Positions 9,744-17,927 of a stretch of 64,000 nucleotides of DNA are shown here, in pieces. Each line of letters begins with the position of its first letter. Position 1 is the first letter of the stretch. Both the position numbers and the translations under genes were made by a program. The DNA is from Vreelandella subterranea (lineage in GTDB: Bacteria > Pseudomonadota > Gammaproteobacteria > Pseudomonadales > Halomonadaceae). The DNA is taken from NCBI RefSeq assembly GCF_900111305.1, contig NZ_FOGS01000002.1:310001-374000 (forward strand). The letters are read 5' to 3'. Under the pieces are notes generated by a model, which was not told where the DNA came from, did not search any database, and saw nothing but the letters and a program-made list of their open reading frames with translations.

Positions 9744-10397
9744 TCAAGCATGCGGCAGCAGTTGGGCAAATCGGTCCAGGGCGACAAACTCCTCGAGCGC
9801 CTTTTCTGGACGCTGGCTATCCGGCTGTTTAATTCCCAGCAAGTACTGGATGCCGAAGGTACGGGCGCTGGCAAGAACCTGAGGGTTGTCGTCAATGAAC
9901 AAGGTGCGCGCGGGATCAAACGGCTCAAGTCGCTGTAGCGCGGACCAAAACGCCTGCTCCTCTTTCGCCGCACCCACGTCTTCCGAGGAAATGATGGCAT
10001 CCAGGTAGTTTTCCAACCCCGTGAGCGGCAGTTTGAGGGCCAGGCTGGCCCGGTCAGCATTGGTTGCCAGTATCACACGCGGGTGGGCCTGCTTGAGCCA
10101 GGTCAGAAAATCCAGGGCGTCGCCACGCAGGCCGATCAGGTGCTGCACCTCGCGCTTGAGTGCCACGATATCGACGCCCAGCTCGCGGCTCCAATAGGCT
10201 AAACTGTACCAGTTAAGCGTACCCTGCTCGCCGATAATACGGGCACGAATCGTGTCCTGGGAGGCTTCATCCAACTGATGAAGTTCCACGTACCGACGTG
10301 GTAAATGCTCTAGCCAGAAGTGGCTGTCAAAGTGCAGGTCCAGCAGCGTACCGTCCATGTCCAATAGCACGGTATCAATTTCACTCCACTCGATCAT
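9744..10397 (-). CDS. yrfG: GMP/IMP nucleotidase (HAD superfamily)
   Basis: HAD-type phosphatase acting on purine 5'-nucleotides in the characterised E. coli homologue. Motif I is LLDMDGTLLD (about residue 11), motif III/IV is LFIDDNPQVLASA near residue 175, and a four-helix cap contains HFWLEHLPRRYVE. The ATG at 10397 has GGGAG five bases upstream; the longer reading frame to 10481 would invade the divergent nudE start. Gene order with hslR, hslO and nudE is conserved in related bacteria. Confidence 0.9.
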   Translation of the reverse strand: MIEWSEIDTVLLDMDGTLLDLHFDSHFWLEHLPRRYVELHQLDEASQDTIRARIIGEQGTLNWYSLAYWSRELGVDIVALKREVQHLIGLRGDALDFLTWLKQAHPRVILATNADRASLALKLPLTGLENYLDAIISSEDVGAAKEEQAFWSALQRLEPFDPARTLFIDDNPQVLASARTFGIQYLLGIKQPDSQRPEKALEEFVALDRFAQLLPHA

Positions 10398-10469
10398 TGC
10401 CACTCCCATCGTGAAAGTTATAAGCGTGCTATTGTAGCCCAACTGCCGTTTACCAGCCATGGAGGCTCG

Positions 10470-11084
10470 ATGTCCCAACACGACTCAACCGCCGATCACA
10501 CCTCGCCCGGCTATCTGAAAAGACCGCAGATCACGGCGCGCAATACCGTGGCACAAAGTCGCTTGTTTCAGATTGAAGCGCTGGACTTGTGCTTCTCCAA
10601 CGGCGAGGAGCGTCAGTTTGAGCGCTTGACCGGTGCCGATAGAGGCGCGGTAATGATCGTCGCCATGCCCGACCCGGAACACGTGTTGTTGATCCGCGAA
10701 TACGCAGCGGGCTTCGAAGATTACGTGCTGACATTACCCAAAGGTTTGGTGGACCCAGGTGAAGACATCGTCACCGCGGCTAACCGGGAATTAATGGAAG
10801 AATGCGGCTTCGGTGCGCATCACCTTGAGCCACTCGCCGAACTCTCCCTGGCGCCCAACTATATGCGCCACCGGATGCAGGTATTGCTGGCGACTGACCT
10901 TTACCCCAAGCGTCTTCCGGGCGACGAGCCCGAGCCCTTGATCGTTGAAACCCACGCACTGGAGGAACTTCCCGCCTTGTTAATGCGTGAGGATTTTCAT
11001 GAAGCACGGGCAATCGCTGCGCTGTACATTGCCCGGGATAAACTGCGTGAAGATAAACGCAATAGCGCGACGAATCTGCTTTGA
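10470..11084 (+). CDS. nudE: ADP compounds hydrolase NudE
   Basis: Nudix hydrolase cleaving ADP-ribose, NADH, Ap3A and similar compounds. The Nudix box reads G-x5-E-x7-REL-x-EE-x-GF (GLVDPGED ... RELMEECGF, about residues 91-113). The start ATG follows GGAGG by four bases. Length 204 is slightly over the E. coli form. It is transcribed divergently from the nucleotidase gene. Confidence 0.93.
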   Translation: MSQHDSTADHTSPGYLKRPQITARNTVAQSRLFQIEALDLCFSNGEERQFERLTGADRGAVMIVAMPDPEHVLLIREYAAGFEDYVLTLPKGLVDPGEDIVTAANRELMEECGFGAHHLEPLAELSLAPNYMRHRMQVLLATDLYPKRLPGDEPEPLIVETHALEELPALLMREDFHEARAIAALYIARDKLREDKRNSATNLL

Positions 11085-11088
11085 CACA

Positions 11089-11108
11089 GGACGACCGGCC
11101 GGTCGTCC
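11089..11108. terminator. 20-bp perfect palindrome between convergent genes
   Basis: GGACGACCGGCCGGTCGTCC is fully self-complementary. It lies 5 bp after nudE and 17 bp before the end of the convergent oxidoreductase gene. No strong T-run follows on either strand, so it may be a bidirectional terminator or RNA 3'-end stabiliser. Confidence 0.5.
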
Positions 11109-11124
11109 CAGTCTTGCACCGTGC

Positions 11125-12183
11125 TTAGAGGTGATTTTTCAGCGAGATCCAGCGCCGTTGGCGATGGCTGTCAAGGCCGGCTTCCAGAAGTGACATGCTG
11201 CGCAGCGCATCGTCAATACTTACCGGCATTGGCGCTTCATCGAGGAGCGCACTGGCGATACCCTGATAATACGCCAGGTAATCGCCATTTTGGGTGGGGT
11301 ATTCGTGGCTTACCAATGAAGCGCTTTCTCCCTCGCCTTCCCGCAGCGTCAGCGTACCGTGCTGGCTATCTTCGCCCCACTGGGAGGTAGGCGACTCACC
11401 GGCTTTCAAGCGATCTTCCTGAGGGTCCAGGCCGTACTTGACGAAACTTCCCTGAGTGCCATGAATCCGGAAGCGCGGCGTGGGTTCAGCCACCAGGGTG
11501 CCCGCCGCAAGCGTGACGCGAAACCCCTCATACTCAAGCAGGGCCAGGAAGTCATCATCGGCCTTGGCCCCATCACGCAACGCGTCCAGTTCCAGCAAAA
11601 TGGCGTTGGGCATGCCAAACAGTTCGCAGGCTTGATCCAGAAGATGCGGGCCCAGGTCATACCAGATACCGCCACCGGGAGTAGCCTTTTCCCGCCAGCG
11701 ATCGCGCACTTCAGGCCGGAAACGGTCAAAATGCGACTCAAACCCGGTCACTCGCCCAAGCGTACCCGCCTCAAGCAGTGCCTTGATGGTGAGGAAGTCG
11801 CTGTCCCAACGCCGGTTATGGAACACCGACACCCTCCGCTCCTTGTCCGTCGCTAATGCTTTTAGCTGCTTGGCTTCAGACAGCGTAACGGTAAAGGGTT
11901 TATCGACCACCACATGCTTGCCTGCCGTCAGTGCCGCCTTGGCAAGCGGAAAGTGGGTGTCATTGGGTGTAGGAATCACGATCAGGTCGATATCCTTGCG
12001 CTCGCATATCGCCAGCGCTTTGCTTTCAACCTCGACATCGGGCAGGTCGGCATGCACTTTTGCGGCATCGCTCGAGGAGACAGCAACCAGATCCAGACCT
12101 TCGGTCGCCTGAATCAGCGGGGCATGAAACGTTTTGCTGGCAAAACCGTAGCCGACAAGGCCTACATTAATACTCGACTTCAT
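11125..12183 (-). CDS. Gfo/Idh/MocA family oxidoreductase
   Basis: NAD(P)-dependent dehydrogenase of the YdgJ-like branch, substrate unknown. The N-terminal Rossmann motif is VGLVGYGFASKTFHAPL; the catalytic Lys lies in the VVDKPFTVT motif near residue 95; the C-terminal half holds the GGGIWYDLGPHLLDQA segment with the conserved His/Asp. The 352 residues are usual for the family. It stands alone between the palindrome at 11089 and the divergent gene at 12305. Confidence 0.88.
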   Translation of the reverse strand: MKSSINVGLVGYGFASKTFHAPLIQATEGLDLVAVSSSDAAKVHADLPDVEVESKALAICERKDIDLIVIPTPNDTHFPLAKAALTAGKHVVVDKPFTVTLSEAKQLKALATDKERRVSVFHNRRWDSDFLTIKALLEAGTLGRVTGFESHFDRFRPEVRDRWREKATPGGGIWYDLGPHLLDQACELFGMPNAILLELDALRDGAKADDDFLALLEYEGFRVTLAAGTLVAEPTPRFRIHGTQGSFVKYGLDPQEDRLKAGESPTSQWGEDSQHGTLTLREGEGESASLVSHEYPTQNGDYLAYYQGIASALLDEAPMPVSIDDALRSMSLLEAGLDSHRQRRWISLKNHL

Positions 12184-12304
12184 TGCATTCCTTACTGGTC
12201 AATACAGGCGTTAACCGATTGTGGCACGCACACACCGCGCAAACCAGATGCTTAAACGATATCATAAGGCTACGATGTCTCTTGCCCCCTGAGCGAGCCA
12301 TACC

Positions 12305-13084
12305 GTGAGTATCAATGCGCGTGAATTTTATCGTAACGGACCGATCCACCGCCAAGCGCACGCCAGTAGCTTTGCGCTGATTCGTCGCCAGTTTGATTTT
12401 CGTTCTATCGAGATTGGCCGTTGGGTGACCAACGCCGAACGCGACCGTGCAGCGGAACTTTTCCACGATGCGCTATGCGATTTGATGTTGATTCTGCGGG
12501 GACCTGAAGCATTGATTTCGCTACGCGGCTCGCTCGCCTTGCAGTACGGTAGCGGCGGAAGGCCGGGCGTGTCCGCCCATTACGACCCCTGCCAGCGCAG
12601 CTTTTCACTGGCCAAAAACGCGGGCCCCGGAAGTATCGCTCACGAGTGGTTTCACGCGTTCGATCACTACATTGTCACCAAGTGCTTTCGCGGCGCGCCC
12701 AGCGGCCTGTTTGCCTCCACCGCCTGGCTTGCGGATGCCAAACCGGTTCCTCACCCGCTTAATGACCGATTGATGCACTGTTTTCAGGCCATTTTACTAC
12801 AGCCGGAAGGCGATCGGCCGAGCGAGCTTTTCAGGCATTCTGCACGGATGGATAAACAACTTGGCCAGCTGTACTACAGCCGACCCGAAGAACTCTGCGC
12901 CCGCGCTTTCGAAGCCTTCGTACAGGACGCCACCATCACCAACCACTTTCTGGTCAAGGGCAGCAAGGCCTCGCCGGAAGCCGCAAAGGGGCTCTATCCC
13001 CAAGGCGAGCAGCGCGAACGCATCAATCGGCTATTTGACGACTATTTCTCGACATTAGGCACCGCGCTGCGCCAAGAGCATTGA
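12305..13084 (+). CDS. Metalloprotease-like CLCA_X/LPD1-type protein
   Basis: Function unknown. The protein carries FDFRSIEIGRWVTNAER near residue 30, an acidic-aromatic central region, and SIAHEWFHAFDHY around residue 110. The latter contains HEWFH, an exact HExxH zinc-metalloprotease motif. The pattern resembles the LPD1/CLCA_X group of proteins seen alone in marine gammaproteobacteria and inside large polyvalent proteins of mobile elements. A downstream Glu (PEELCARAFEAFV) could be the third zinc ligand. It is convergent with another HExxH-type gene at 13105. Confidence 0.7.
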   Translation: MSINAREFYRNGPIHRQAHASSFALIRRQFDFRSIEIGRWVTNAERDRAAELFHDALCDLMLILRGPEALISLRGSLALQYGSGGRPGVSAHYDPCQRSFSLAKNAGPGSIAHEWFHAFDHYIVTKCFRGAPSGLFASTAWLADAKPVPHPLNDRLMHCFQAILLQPEGDRPSELFRHSARMDKQLGQLYYSRPEELCARAFEAFVQDATITNHFLVKGSKASPEAAKGLYPQGEQRERINRLFDDYFSTLGTALRQEH

Positions 13085-13104
13085 GCCTCTGCCCTCTGAG
13101 GCGT

Positions 13105-14070
13105 TTAAAGCCCCTGCGCGCCGCGCCGTAACCAGTTATGCACAAAGGCCAGCTTGTGACGCGCGTGCTCCGAGAGCACAAACGGATAAAGATCCGATAA
13201 CCCCATGGAACGATTGATGTGGTTGACACCAACGGTCAGTGAGGCGGCAATGTGAATCAACTGGCCTGCGTCAGGCTCCGAATACGGGTCCCAACCGGCG
13301 CTGGGTATTTGCGGCGACGACAGGCCTGTGGCGACAAAACTGTCGGCAATATCGGTCAGATGAAGCAGGTGCGCCGCCGTTTCGGCCCAGTCTTCGTGGG
13401 GATGCGCTGAAGCGTAGCTCGTCAGATAATGCTGCTTCCACTCCGGCGGTGGGCCATTTTCATAGTGGTAACGCAACGCGGCTGGATAATCGATCCGCTC
13501 GTCGCCGAACATGGCGCGGAAGGCATCCAGAAAATCCTCGCGCAGGCTCAACCGCCACCACAGCATGTGGGCAATTTCATGGCGCATATGGCCAATCATG
13601 GTCCGGTAAGGCTCTTCCAGGGCTTCTCGGCGCGTGGTGAGCAACACCGGGTCCATTTCCGCAACGCTGATGGTCACCACACCTTGCGCATGCCCCATGG
13701 GGACTGGGGTGGGGCCTTCAGCCAGCAGGTGAAACACAGGCCGCGCCCCCGGATCTTCGGGCCGGAACCAGTGCCAGCGTCCCAGGTTATCCAACACCCA
13801 GCGCTTGGCCGCTTCGGTCTGCGCCCAGTTCGGGATGGCATCGGGGATGGAAGGATCAGGCGCCAGTGCCGTCATGGCGCAGGACCGGCAAAACGCCCCC
13901 TCATCGGGCGCTATCCAGTTGCAGCCGATTCTTTCCCGGTTGGCGCAAAAGGGAGGCATCGGCACGAACGCCCGCGCCTGGGGATCATAGCCGACAGGGG
14001 TGCCATCTGCGGTGCTGAGATTGTCGAACCAGAGATTCCCCGTGCCGACGGGGTTGGCAAAAACACGCAT
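13105..14070 (-). CDS. Putative zinc-binding metallopeptidase
   Basis: Belongs to a family of putative zinc-binding proteins with an N-terminal zinc ribbon and a C-terminal peptidase-like domain. The ribbon cysteines are at PFCANRERIGCNW and FCRSCAM (about residues 42-66). The motif MRHEIAHMLWW near residue 163 gives HEIAH, and HEDWAETAAHLLH could supply the third ligand. The start is preceded by few SD-like bases. In other genomes such genes lie near trans-glutaminase-like and alpha-E genes, which are absent here. No substrate is known. Confidence 0.78.
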   Translation of the reverse strand: MRVFANPVGTGNLWFDNLSTADGTPVGYDPQARAFVPMPPFCANRERIGCNWIAPDEGAFCRSCAMTALAPDPSIPDAIPNWAQTEAAKRWVLDNLGRWHWFRPEDPGARPVFHLLAEGPTPVPMGHAQGVVTISVAEMDPVLLTTRREALEEPYRTMIGHMRHEIAHMLWWRLSLREDFLDAFRAMFGDERIDYPAALRYHYENGPPPEWKQHYLTSYASAHPHEDWAETAAHLLHLTDIADSFVATGLSSPQIPSAGWDPYSEPDAGQLIHIAASLTVGVNHINRSMGLSDLYPFVLSEHARHKLAFVHNWLRRGAQGL

Positions 14071-14221
14071 AGGATGACGACTCCGAAATGAACATTGACG
14101 ACCATCTTGCGCGCCCAGGCCGCTCCCCTACAAGAGGCTGAGTATAAATAGCGGTTTCTCTGCCTATGCGTCGCCAATTTATCCCCTGTCCCCGGCAAGC
14201 GTACTCGGTGAGTCTGTCAGG

Positions 14222-15148
14222 TCATTCCAGCCGAGTGACCGGCTGGCGGCCTGGGTCGATATACCATGGCAGGCCCAGACGAGTATTACGTTCCAGTTCG
14301 GCGATCACCTGAGCACCCAGCAATAAGATGATCGCGCCAATTTCAAGGCTGAGCAGCACAATCACCAGTGTCGCCAAGGAGCCATAGACGGCGTTGACCA
14401 AAGAAAGATGGGTAAAATAATAGACCAGCAACAGCCGTACACCTTCCCATAAAAGCGCAGCAACAAAACCGCCCACTACCGCTCGCCTCAAGGCGATACG
14501 CACAACCGGCAGCACCTTGTAGATGGCGCTGAATAACAGGAAAACGCCGACAAAGCTGATCAGATTAAGCATCGGCTCGGAAAATTGCGCCAGCGGCAGC
14601 TCACGCTCGAAAATTGCCAGCACCATCGTATTGAGCGAGCTCGCCAGGGTCACGACCAGCGTTAACGCCATCAGTCCTGCCCCAAGCACCAGCATGAAAG
14701 CATAGGGCAGCATCACGGACACCCAGGCACTGCGCCTGATATGTGGCGTCTCTGGCGCATGGAAGATAATCGCCAGCGCATCCTCGAGCATCCGAAAAGC
14801 GAACGAGCTGAAAAGCAGCATGATCGGAAAGCTGAAAATGCCGATCACATCCCGGGAATCCAGTATCCCTCTTACGGCTTCCAGCAAAACCTCGGCATTG
14901 GCAGGCGTTAAATGACGCGCCTGTAACGCCAACACATTGAGAAGATGCTGCTCGTCCACGACTTGCGCTAACAGCACAACCAGCAAAGCAAACAGCGGCA
15001 CGATGGACAACAGGACGTTGTACCCCACCCCTCCCGCCAGCAGAATGCCCCGGTTCTTCAGAAAATTACACAAGACTCGCCAGGCAAAGTGCATCAATCT
15101 GGGGAGCAGAAGAACGACAGCACTGAGTAATGTGCGATTTTGAGCCAT
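14222..15148 (-). CDS. YihY/BrkB family inner-membrane protein
   Basis: Polytopic membrane protein with about six hydrophobic segments, beginning LLLPRLMHFAWRVLCNFLKNR and containing the family motif GVGYNVLLSIVPLFALL and the later LYYFTH...VNAVYGSLA segment. The family was once called RNase BN or BrkB and its function is not settled. Length 308 is standard. It is the last backbone gene before the island. Confidence 0.88.
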   Translation of the reverse strand: MAQNRTLLSAVVLLLPRLMHFAWRVLCNFLKNRGILLAGGVGYNVLLSIVPLFALLVVLLAQVVDEQHLLNVLALQARHLTPANAEVLLEAVRGILDSRDVIGIFSFPIMLLFSSFAFRMLEDALAIIFHAPETPHIRRSAWVSVMLPYAFMLVLGAGLMALTLVVTLASSLNTMVLAIFERELPLAQFSEPMLNLISFVGVFLLFSAIYKVLPVVRIALRRAVVGGFVAALLWEGVRLLLVYYFTHLSLVNAVYGSLATLVIVLLSLEIGAIILLLGAQVIAELERNTRLGLPWYIDPGRQPVTRLE

Positions 15149-15281
15149 TGGTTGCCATTCTCCTTGTACGCTAAGACCATGATACGCCTATGGCGCTACC
15201 TGCGTGCAAGGAGGGCAGAAAATAGGGGGTAGCGTATTTAATGAAGACAACTGTCTGAAGATAAACTTAAGTGCAGACAAC

Positions 15282-15318
15282 AAAAAAGCCCGCTGAAAGT
15301 AGTTCAGCGAGCTTTTTT
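15282..15318 (-). terminator. Terminator following tRNA-Ser-like 3' end
   Basis: AAAAAAGC-C-CGCTGAA pairs with TTCAGCG-A-GCTTTTTT (one internal mismatch). It has U-runs in both directions. On the minus strand it starts nine bases after a CCA, the usual layout of a tRNA gene terminator. Confidence 0.8.
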
Positions 15319-15326
15319 AATAATCT

Positions 15327-15341
15327 TGGCGGAGGAGGAGT
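15327..15341 (-). other. Candidate attachment site: tRNA-Ser-like acceptor end
   Basis: Minus-strand ACTCCTCCTCCGCCA matches the 3' acceptor strand, discriminator G and CCA of a serine tRNA (acceptor CTCCTCC). The T-arm and the rest of the tRNA are not recognisable upstream; an anticodon-arm-like stretch (CTGGAGAGTATGTATGCGG) directly adjoins it but lacks the correct spacing. With the integrase 200 bp away, it is probably an att remnant. Confidence 0.5.
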
Positions 15342-15536
15342 CCGCATACATACTCTCCAGGGAAGTCCATGGAATTACATTAATTAGCTGTTTTTATAGA
15401 TAATAATACCATTCTTCGTCCAATCCTCTCCAATTAGATCCAACTTACCCCAGAACAAAAGTGTGGGTCAAAGTGTGGGTTAGATTATGGTAGAATCAGC
15501 AGCAATCAGGAGGCTCTACCAGAGAGAGGCATTGTC

Positions 15537-16730
15537 ATGGGTAAGCTCACTAGCAAGACAGTTCAGAAGCTTGCGAAAGAGGGAAAGAAAGGATCGACGG
15601 GTGATGGGCAGGGCCTGTACCTGCAAATTACCGTTGGCGGGTCGGTTAGCTGGATATACCGCTTTAAGCTGAAAGGCAAACAGCGCTATATGGGTCTAGG
15701 GACATATCCTGGTGTCAGCCTCTCCGAAGCCCGCGAGCTCGCAGCGGATAACCGCAAAATGGTCAAGCAAGGGATTGACCCTCTGGAAGCGCGCTTGGAA
15801 GAAGAAAAAGAAGCTCAGAAGGAAGCTGTTACATTCACAAGCTGTGCAGCTCGATTTATCAAGGCCCACCGCCGTAGTTGGCGAAATGGCAAGCATGCCC
15901 GTCAGTGGGTCAGCACTCTCAAAACCTATGTGCGTCCAAAAATGGGCAAAAAGCCCATAGAAGATATTTCGACCCAGGACGTGCTTGAAGTCCTAAAACC
16001 CATCTGGGCAAATAAAAACGAAACGGCCAAACGCGTGCAGGGACGCGTTGAGAATATCTTGGATTATGCAGCTGCACACGGCTATCGCGATCCGGTCAAT
16101 CCCGCCCGCTGGCGCGGTCACCTGGATAAACTACTAGCCAAACCTTCGCGTATCCAGAAGGTTAATCACCATCCTGCCATGCCCTATGATGACGTTGCTG
16201 ATTTCATGGCGTCGGTTCAACAATACAGCAGCATGTCTTCTAAAGCGCTGCTGTTTTTGATTTTGACCGCAACGCGCACCTCCGAGGTGCTGAATGCCGA
16301 ATGGAACGAGATTGACCTCGCTAATGCCACTTGGGCGATCCCAGCTGATCGAATGAAAACCAACCGCGAACATCGAGTACCGCTTTCCAAGCAAGCTCTA
16401 TCGTTACTCTCGAATCTACCCCGCTTAAAAGGTAGTAAGTATGTATTTCCCGGCATGAAGCACGCCCGCCCGCTTTCCAACATGGCCTTACTTCAATTTA
16501 TGCGCGGAATGGGATATGGTCCAAACGGCGAGAAAGGTAACTACGTTCCACACGGTTTTCGCTCTAGTTTTCGTGACTGGACAGGCGAAGTCACTAGCTA
16601 TCCCCGGGATGTTGCCGAGATGGCACTGGCTCACGCAATCGAAAACAAAGTGGAGGCAGCCTATCGGCGTGGTGATCTTTTTGAAAAGCGCAGAGCAATG
16701 ATGCAGGAGTGGGCAGATTACGTCATGTGA
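15537..16730 (+). CDS. P4-type tyrosine integrase
   Basis: Site-specific recombinase with the DUF4102 N-terminal arm-binding domain (residues 1-90, GLYLQITVGGSVSWIYR) and a SAM-like core-binding domain. The catalytic residues are Arg247 (TATRTSE), His339 and Arg342 (HGFR), His366 (AHAI) and nucleophile Tyr376 (AAYRRG). All are present, so it should be active. P4-type enzymes usually insert elements at tRNA genes, in keeping with the tRNA-Ser-like sequence to its left. No excisionase is next to it; the AlpA-type gene at 21894 is a candidate partner. Confidence 0.95.
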   Translation: MGKLTSKTVQKLAKEGKKGSTGDGQGLYLQITVGGSVSWIYRFKLKGKQRYMGLGTYPGVSLSEARELAADNRKMVKQGIDPLEARLEEEKEAQKEAVTFTSCAARFIKAHRRSWRNGKHARQWVSTLKTYVRPKMGKKPIEDISTQDVLEVLKPIWANKNETAKRVQGRVENILDYAAAHGYRDPVNPARWRGHLDKLLAKPSRIQKVNHHPAMPYDDVADFMASVQQYSSMSSKALLFLILTATRTSEVLNAEWNEIDLANATWAIPADRMKTNREHRVPLSKQALSLLSNLPRLKGSKYVFPGMKHARPLSNMALLQFMRGMGYGPNGEKGNYVPHGFRSSFRDWTGEVTSYPRDVAEMALAHAIENKVEAAYRRGDLFEKRRAMMQEWADYVM

Positions 16731-16750
16731 ATATGAATCGCTTCATTTAT

Positions 16751-16773
16751 AGGCGCTGTGTTAAACAGCGCCT
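16751..16773. terminator. Hairpin between integrase and convergent gene
   Basis: AGGCGCTGT and ACAGCGCCT form a perfect 9-bp stem around GTTAA. It lies 20 bp after the integrase stop, convergent with the exported protein gene. Confidence 0.7.
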
Positions 16774-16783
16774 TTGCATTCAA

Positions 16784-17260
16784 TTAAAATGAATAAAATT
16801 GCGTCTTACATACCATTCCAGGCTCACCAACACCAGGAAGGGCTTTTGCTGATCCACGGCTAGGCAGCTCAACCTGATTTCCATCGTCAGTAACGGCAAT
16901 TATACTAGTAGCTTCACGCATACGTTCCCACGCATAAAGAAAATTATCAGCGTGGACTCTTGAATTCGTAAAATGTGGGCTTTCTACCTCATAGCCATCC
17001 AGAATAAGGTTAAATTCGCCTTGCTGGTCATTTCCGTATGTAACATTATTGATAGTTAGGTTCATACTCACCGGATCGTATTCACTGCATGCAATATAAA
17101 GCTCTGCTGCCCCGTCAGCACTAACCGCCGAATATTCTGAAACACCTTGCCCCCATCCGCTAGACCACGTACCGGGCTCACCAAAATAGGCCGAGGCTGT
17201 GATTGGTAGAGCTAATAGACCTATGGTACATGGTATTGCCAAAGCAGTTGCCAGCTTCAT
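16784..17260 (-). CDS. Hypothetical exported protein
   Basis: The ATG at 17260 has AAGGGAA eight bases upstream and starts a clear signal peptide (MKLATALAIPCTIGLLALPITASA, cleavage after ASA near residue 24). The mature 135 residues are Ser/Thr/Gly-rich, with two cysteines (IACSEYD and MVCKTQF) that could form a disulfide. No family recognised. It is cargo between the integrase and the ISPpu12-like element, and its upstream region is now only 78 bp because the element's left inverted repeat begins at 17338. Confidence 0.7.
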   Translation of the reverse strand: MKLATALAIPCTIGLLALPITASAYFGEPGTWSSGWGQGVSEYSAVSADGAAELYIACSEYDPVSMNLTINNVTYGNDQQGEFNLILDGYEVESPHFTNSRVHADNFLYAWERMREATSIIAVTDDGNQVELPSRGSAKALPGVGEPGMVCKTQFYSF

Positions 17261-17337
17261 AAATTTTCCCTTATTTAGCTTTTTTGAATCCTGCAATGAT
17301 AACTATCGGCAGTAATGCAATTAAATTTAGGTATTTT

Positions 17338-17361
17338 GGGTAAGCGGATTAAATGGTTGAT
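17338..17361 (+). repeat. Left terminal inverted repeat of ISPpu12-like element
   Basis: Pairs with 20686-20709 at 21 of 24 positions. A further degenerate copy (CGGATTATCTGGTTGATG) lies at 17401-17418, possibly a subterminal transposase site. Confidence 0.88.
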
Positions 17362-17424
17362 CTTACCTTTGCATGAGAGTGAGACAGACCGGCATCTCAT
17401 CGGATTATCTGGTTGATGCTTCAC

Positions 17425-17832
17425 CTACTGCTGGTGCATGTTTCCTTCGCTAATTCCAGCAAGAACCCCACACGCCTCAACTTCCCGGTCATCGTTGCAA
17501 CTCGCTCTCAGTGAAACGAGTTGTTTCTCAAGCGCTTGCAGAGCGGTTATCTGCGACCGCACATGAGAGATGTGATCATCGAGCAAGGCGTTGACGGCGG
17601 TACAAGGCTGATGAGGGTCGTCCTGATAGCTCTGTAGTTCGTGAATCTCAGCCAGTGACAGGCCCAGGATTCTGCAGCGACGGATGAAGGCCAGCCCCTC
17701 ACCATGCTTCTCGGTATAGACACGGTAACCGTTGTCCTGCCGATCAGGCGGCGGCAACAAGCCCTGCTGTTCATAGAAGCGGATCGTCTGTGTTTCGACC
17801 CCTACCAACTGCGCCAACTGACCAATGCGCAT
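17425..17832 (-). CDS. MerR family Cd/Pb-responsive regulator (CadR/PbrR type)
   Basis: Metal-sensing activator of 135 residues. The N-terminal winged helix is MRIGQLAQLVGVETQTIRFYEQQGLL; the dimer helix and metal-binding loop carry Cys in HQPCTAVN, RASCNDD and EACGVL, the three-cysteine pattern of CadR/PbrR. The ATG at 17832 follows GGAGGAGG closely and is chosen over an upstream in-frame start. It is divergent from the CDF gene, across a promoter with the 19-bp spacer that MerR proteins need. Confidence 0.9.
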   Translation of the reverse strand: MRIGQLAQLVGVETQTIRFYEQQGLLPPPDRQDNGYRVYTEKHGEGLAFIRRCRILGLSLAEIHELQSYQDDPHQPCTAVNALLDDHISHVRSQITALQALEKQLVSLRASCNDDREVEACGVLAGISEGNMHQQ

Positions 17833-17863
17833 CAGCCTCCTCCCCAACGGATTCTTTACTCTA

Positions 17864-17894
17864 TTGACCTTATAGTAGCTTTATAGTTTTAAAT
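17864..17894 (+). promoter_or_regulatory. MerR-type promoter/operator of the CDF gene
   Basis: TTGACC (17864-17869) and TTAAAT (17889-17894) are separated by exactly 19 bp. The spacer TTATAGTAGCTTTATAGTT is an imperfect dyad close to published pbr/cad operators. Overlong spacing is the hallmark of promoters untwisted by MerR proteins. Confidence 0.82.
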
Positions 17895-17927
17895 GGTACC
17901 ACAACATTGTTCAAGTGGAGTCGTATC

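Larger units (their letters stand above)
15149..15536. other. Island-edge intergenic region
   Basis: This 390-bp gap holds no gene. It contains the terminator at 15282-15318, the tRNA-Ser-like 3' end at 15327-15341, and a direct repeat of AAGTGTGGGT (15459-15480) just upstream of the integrase. The repeat could be an integrase arm site or operator. Confidence 0.5.

Noticed and set aside
15327..15400. Complete tRNA-Ser gene on the minus strand
   Set aside because: D-arm, T-arm and 5' acceptor strand cannot be found; only the 3' end matches.
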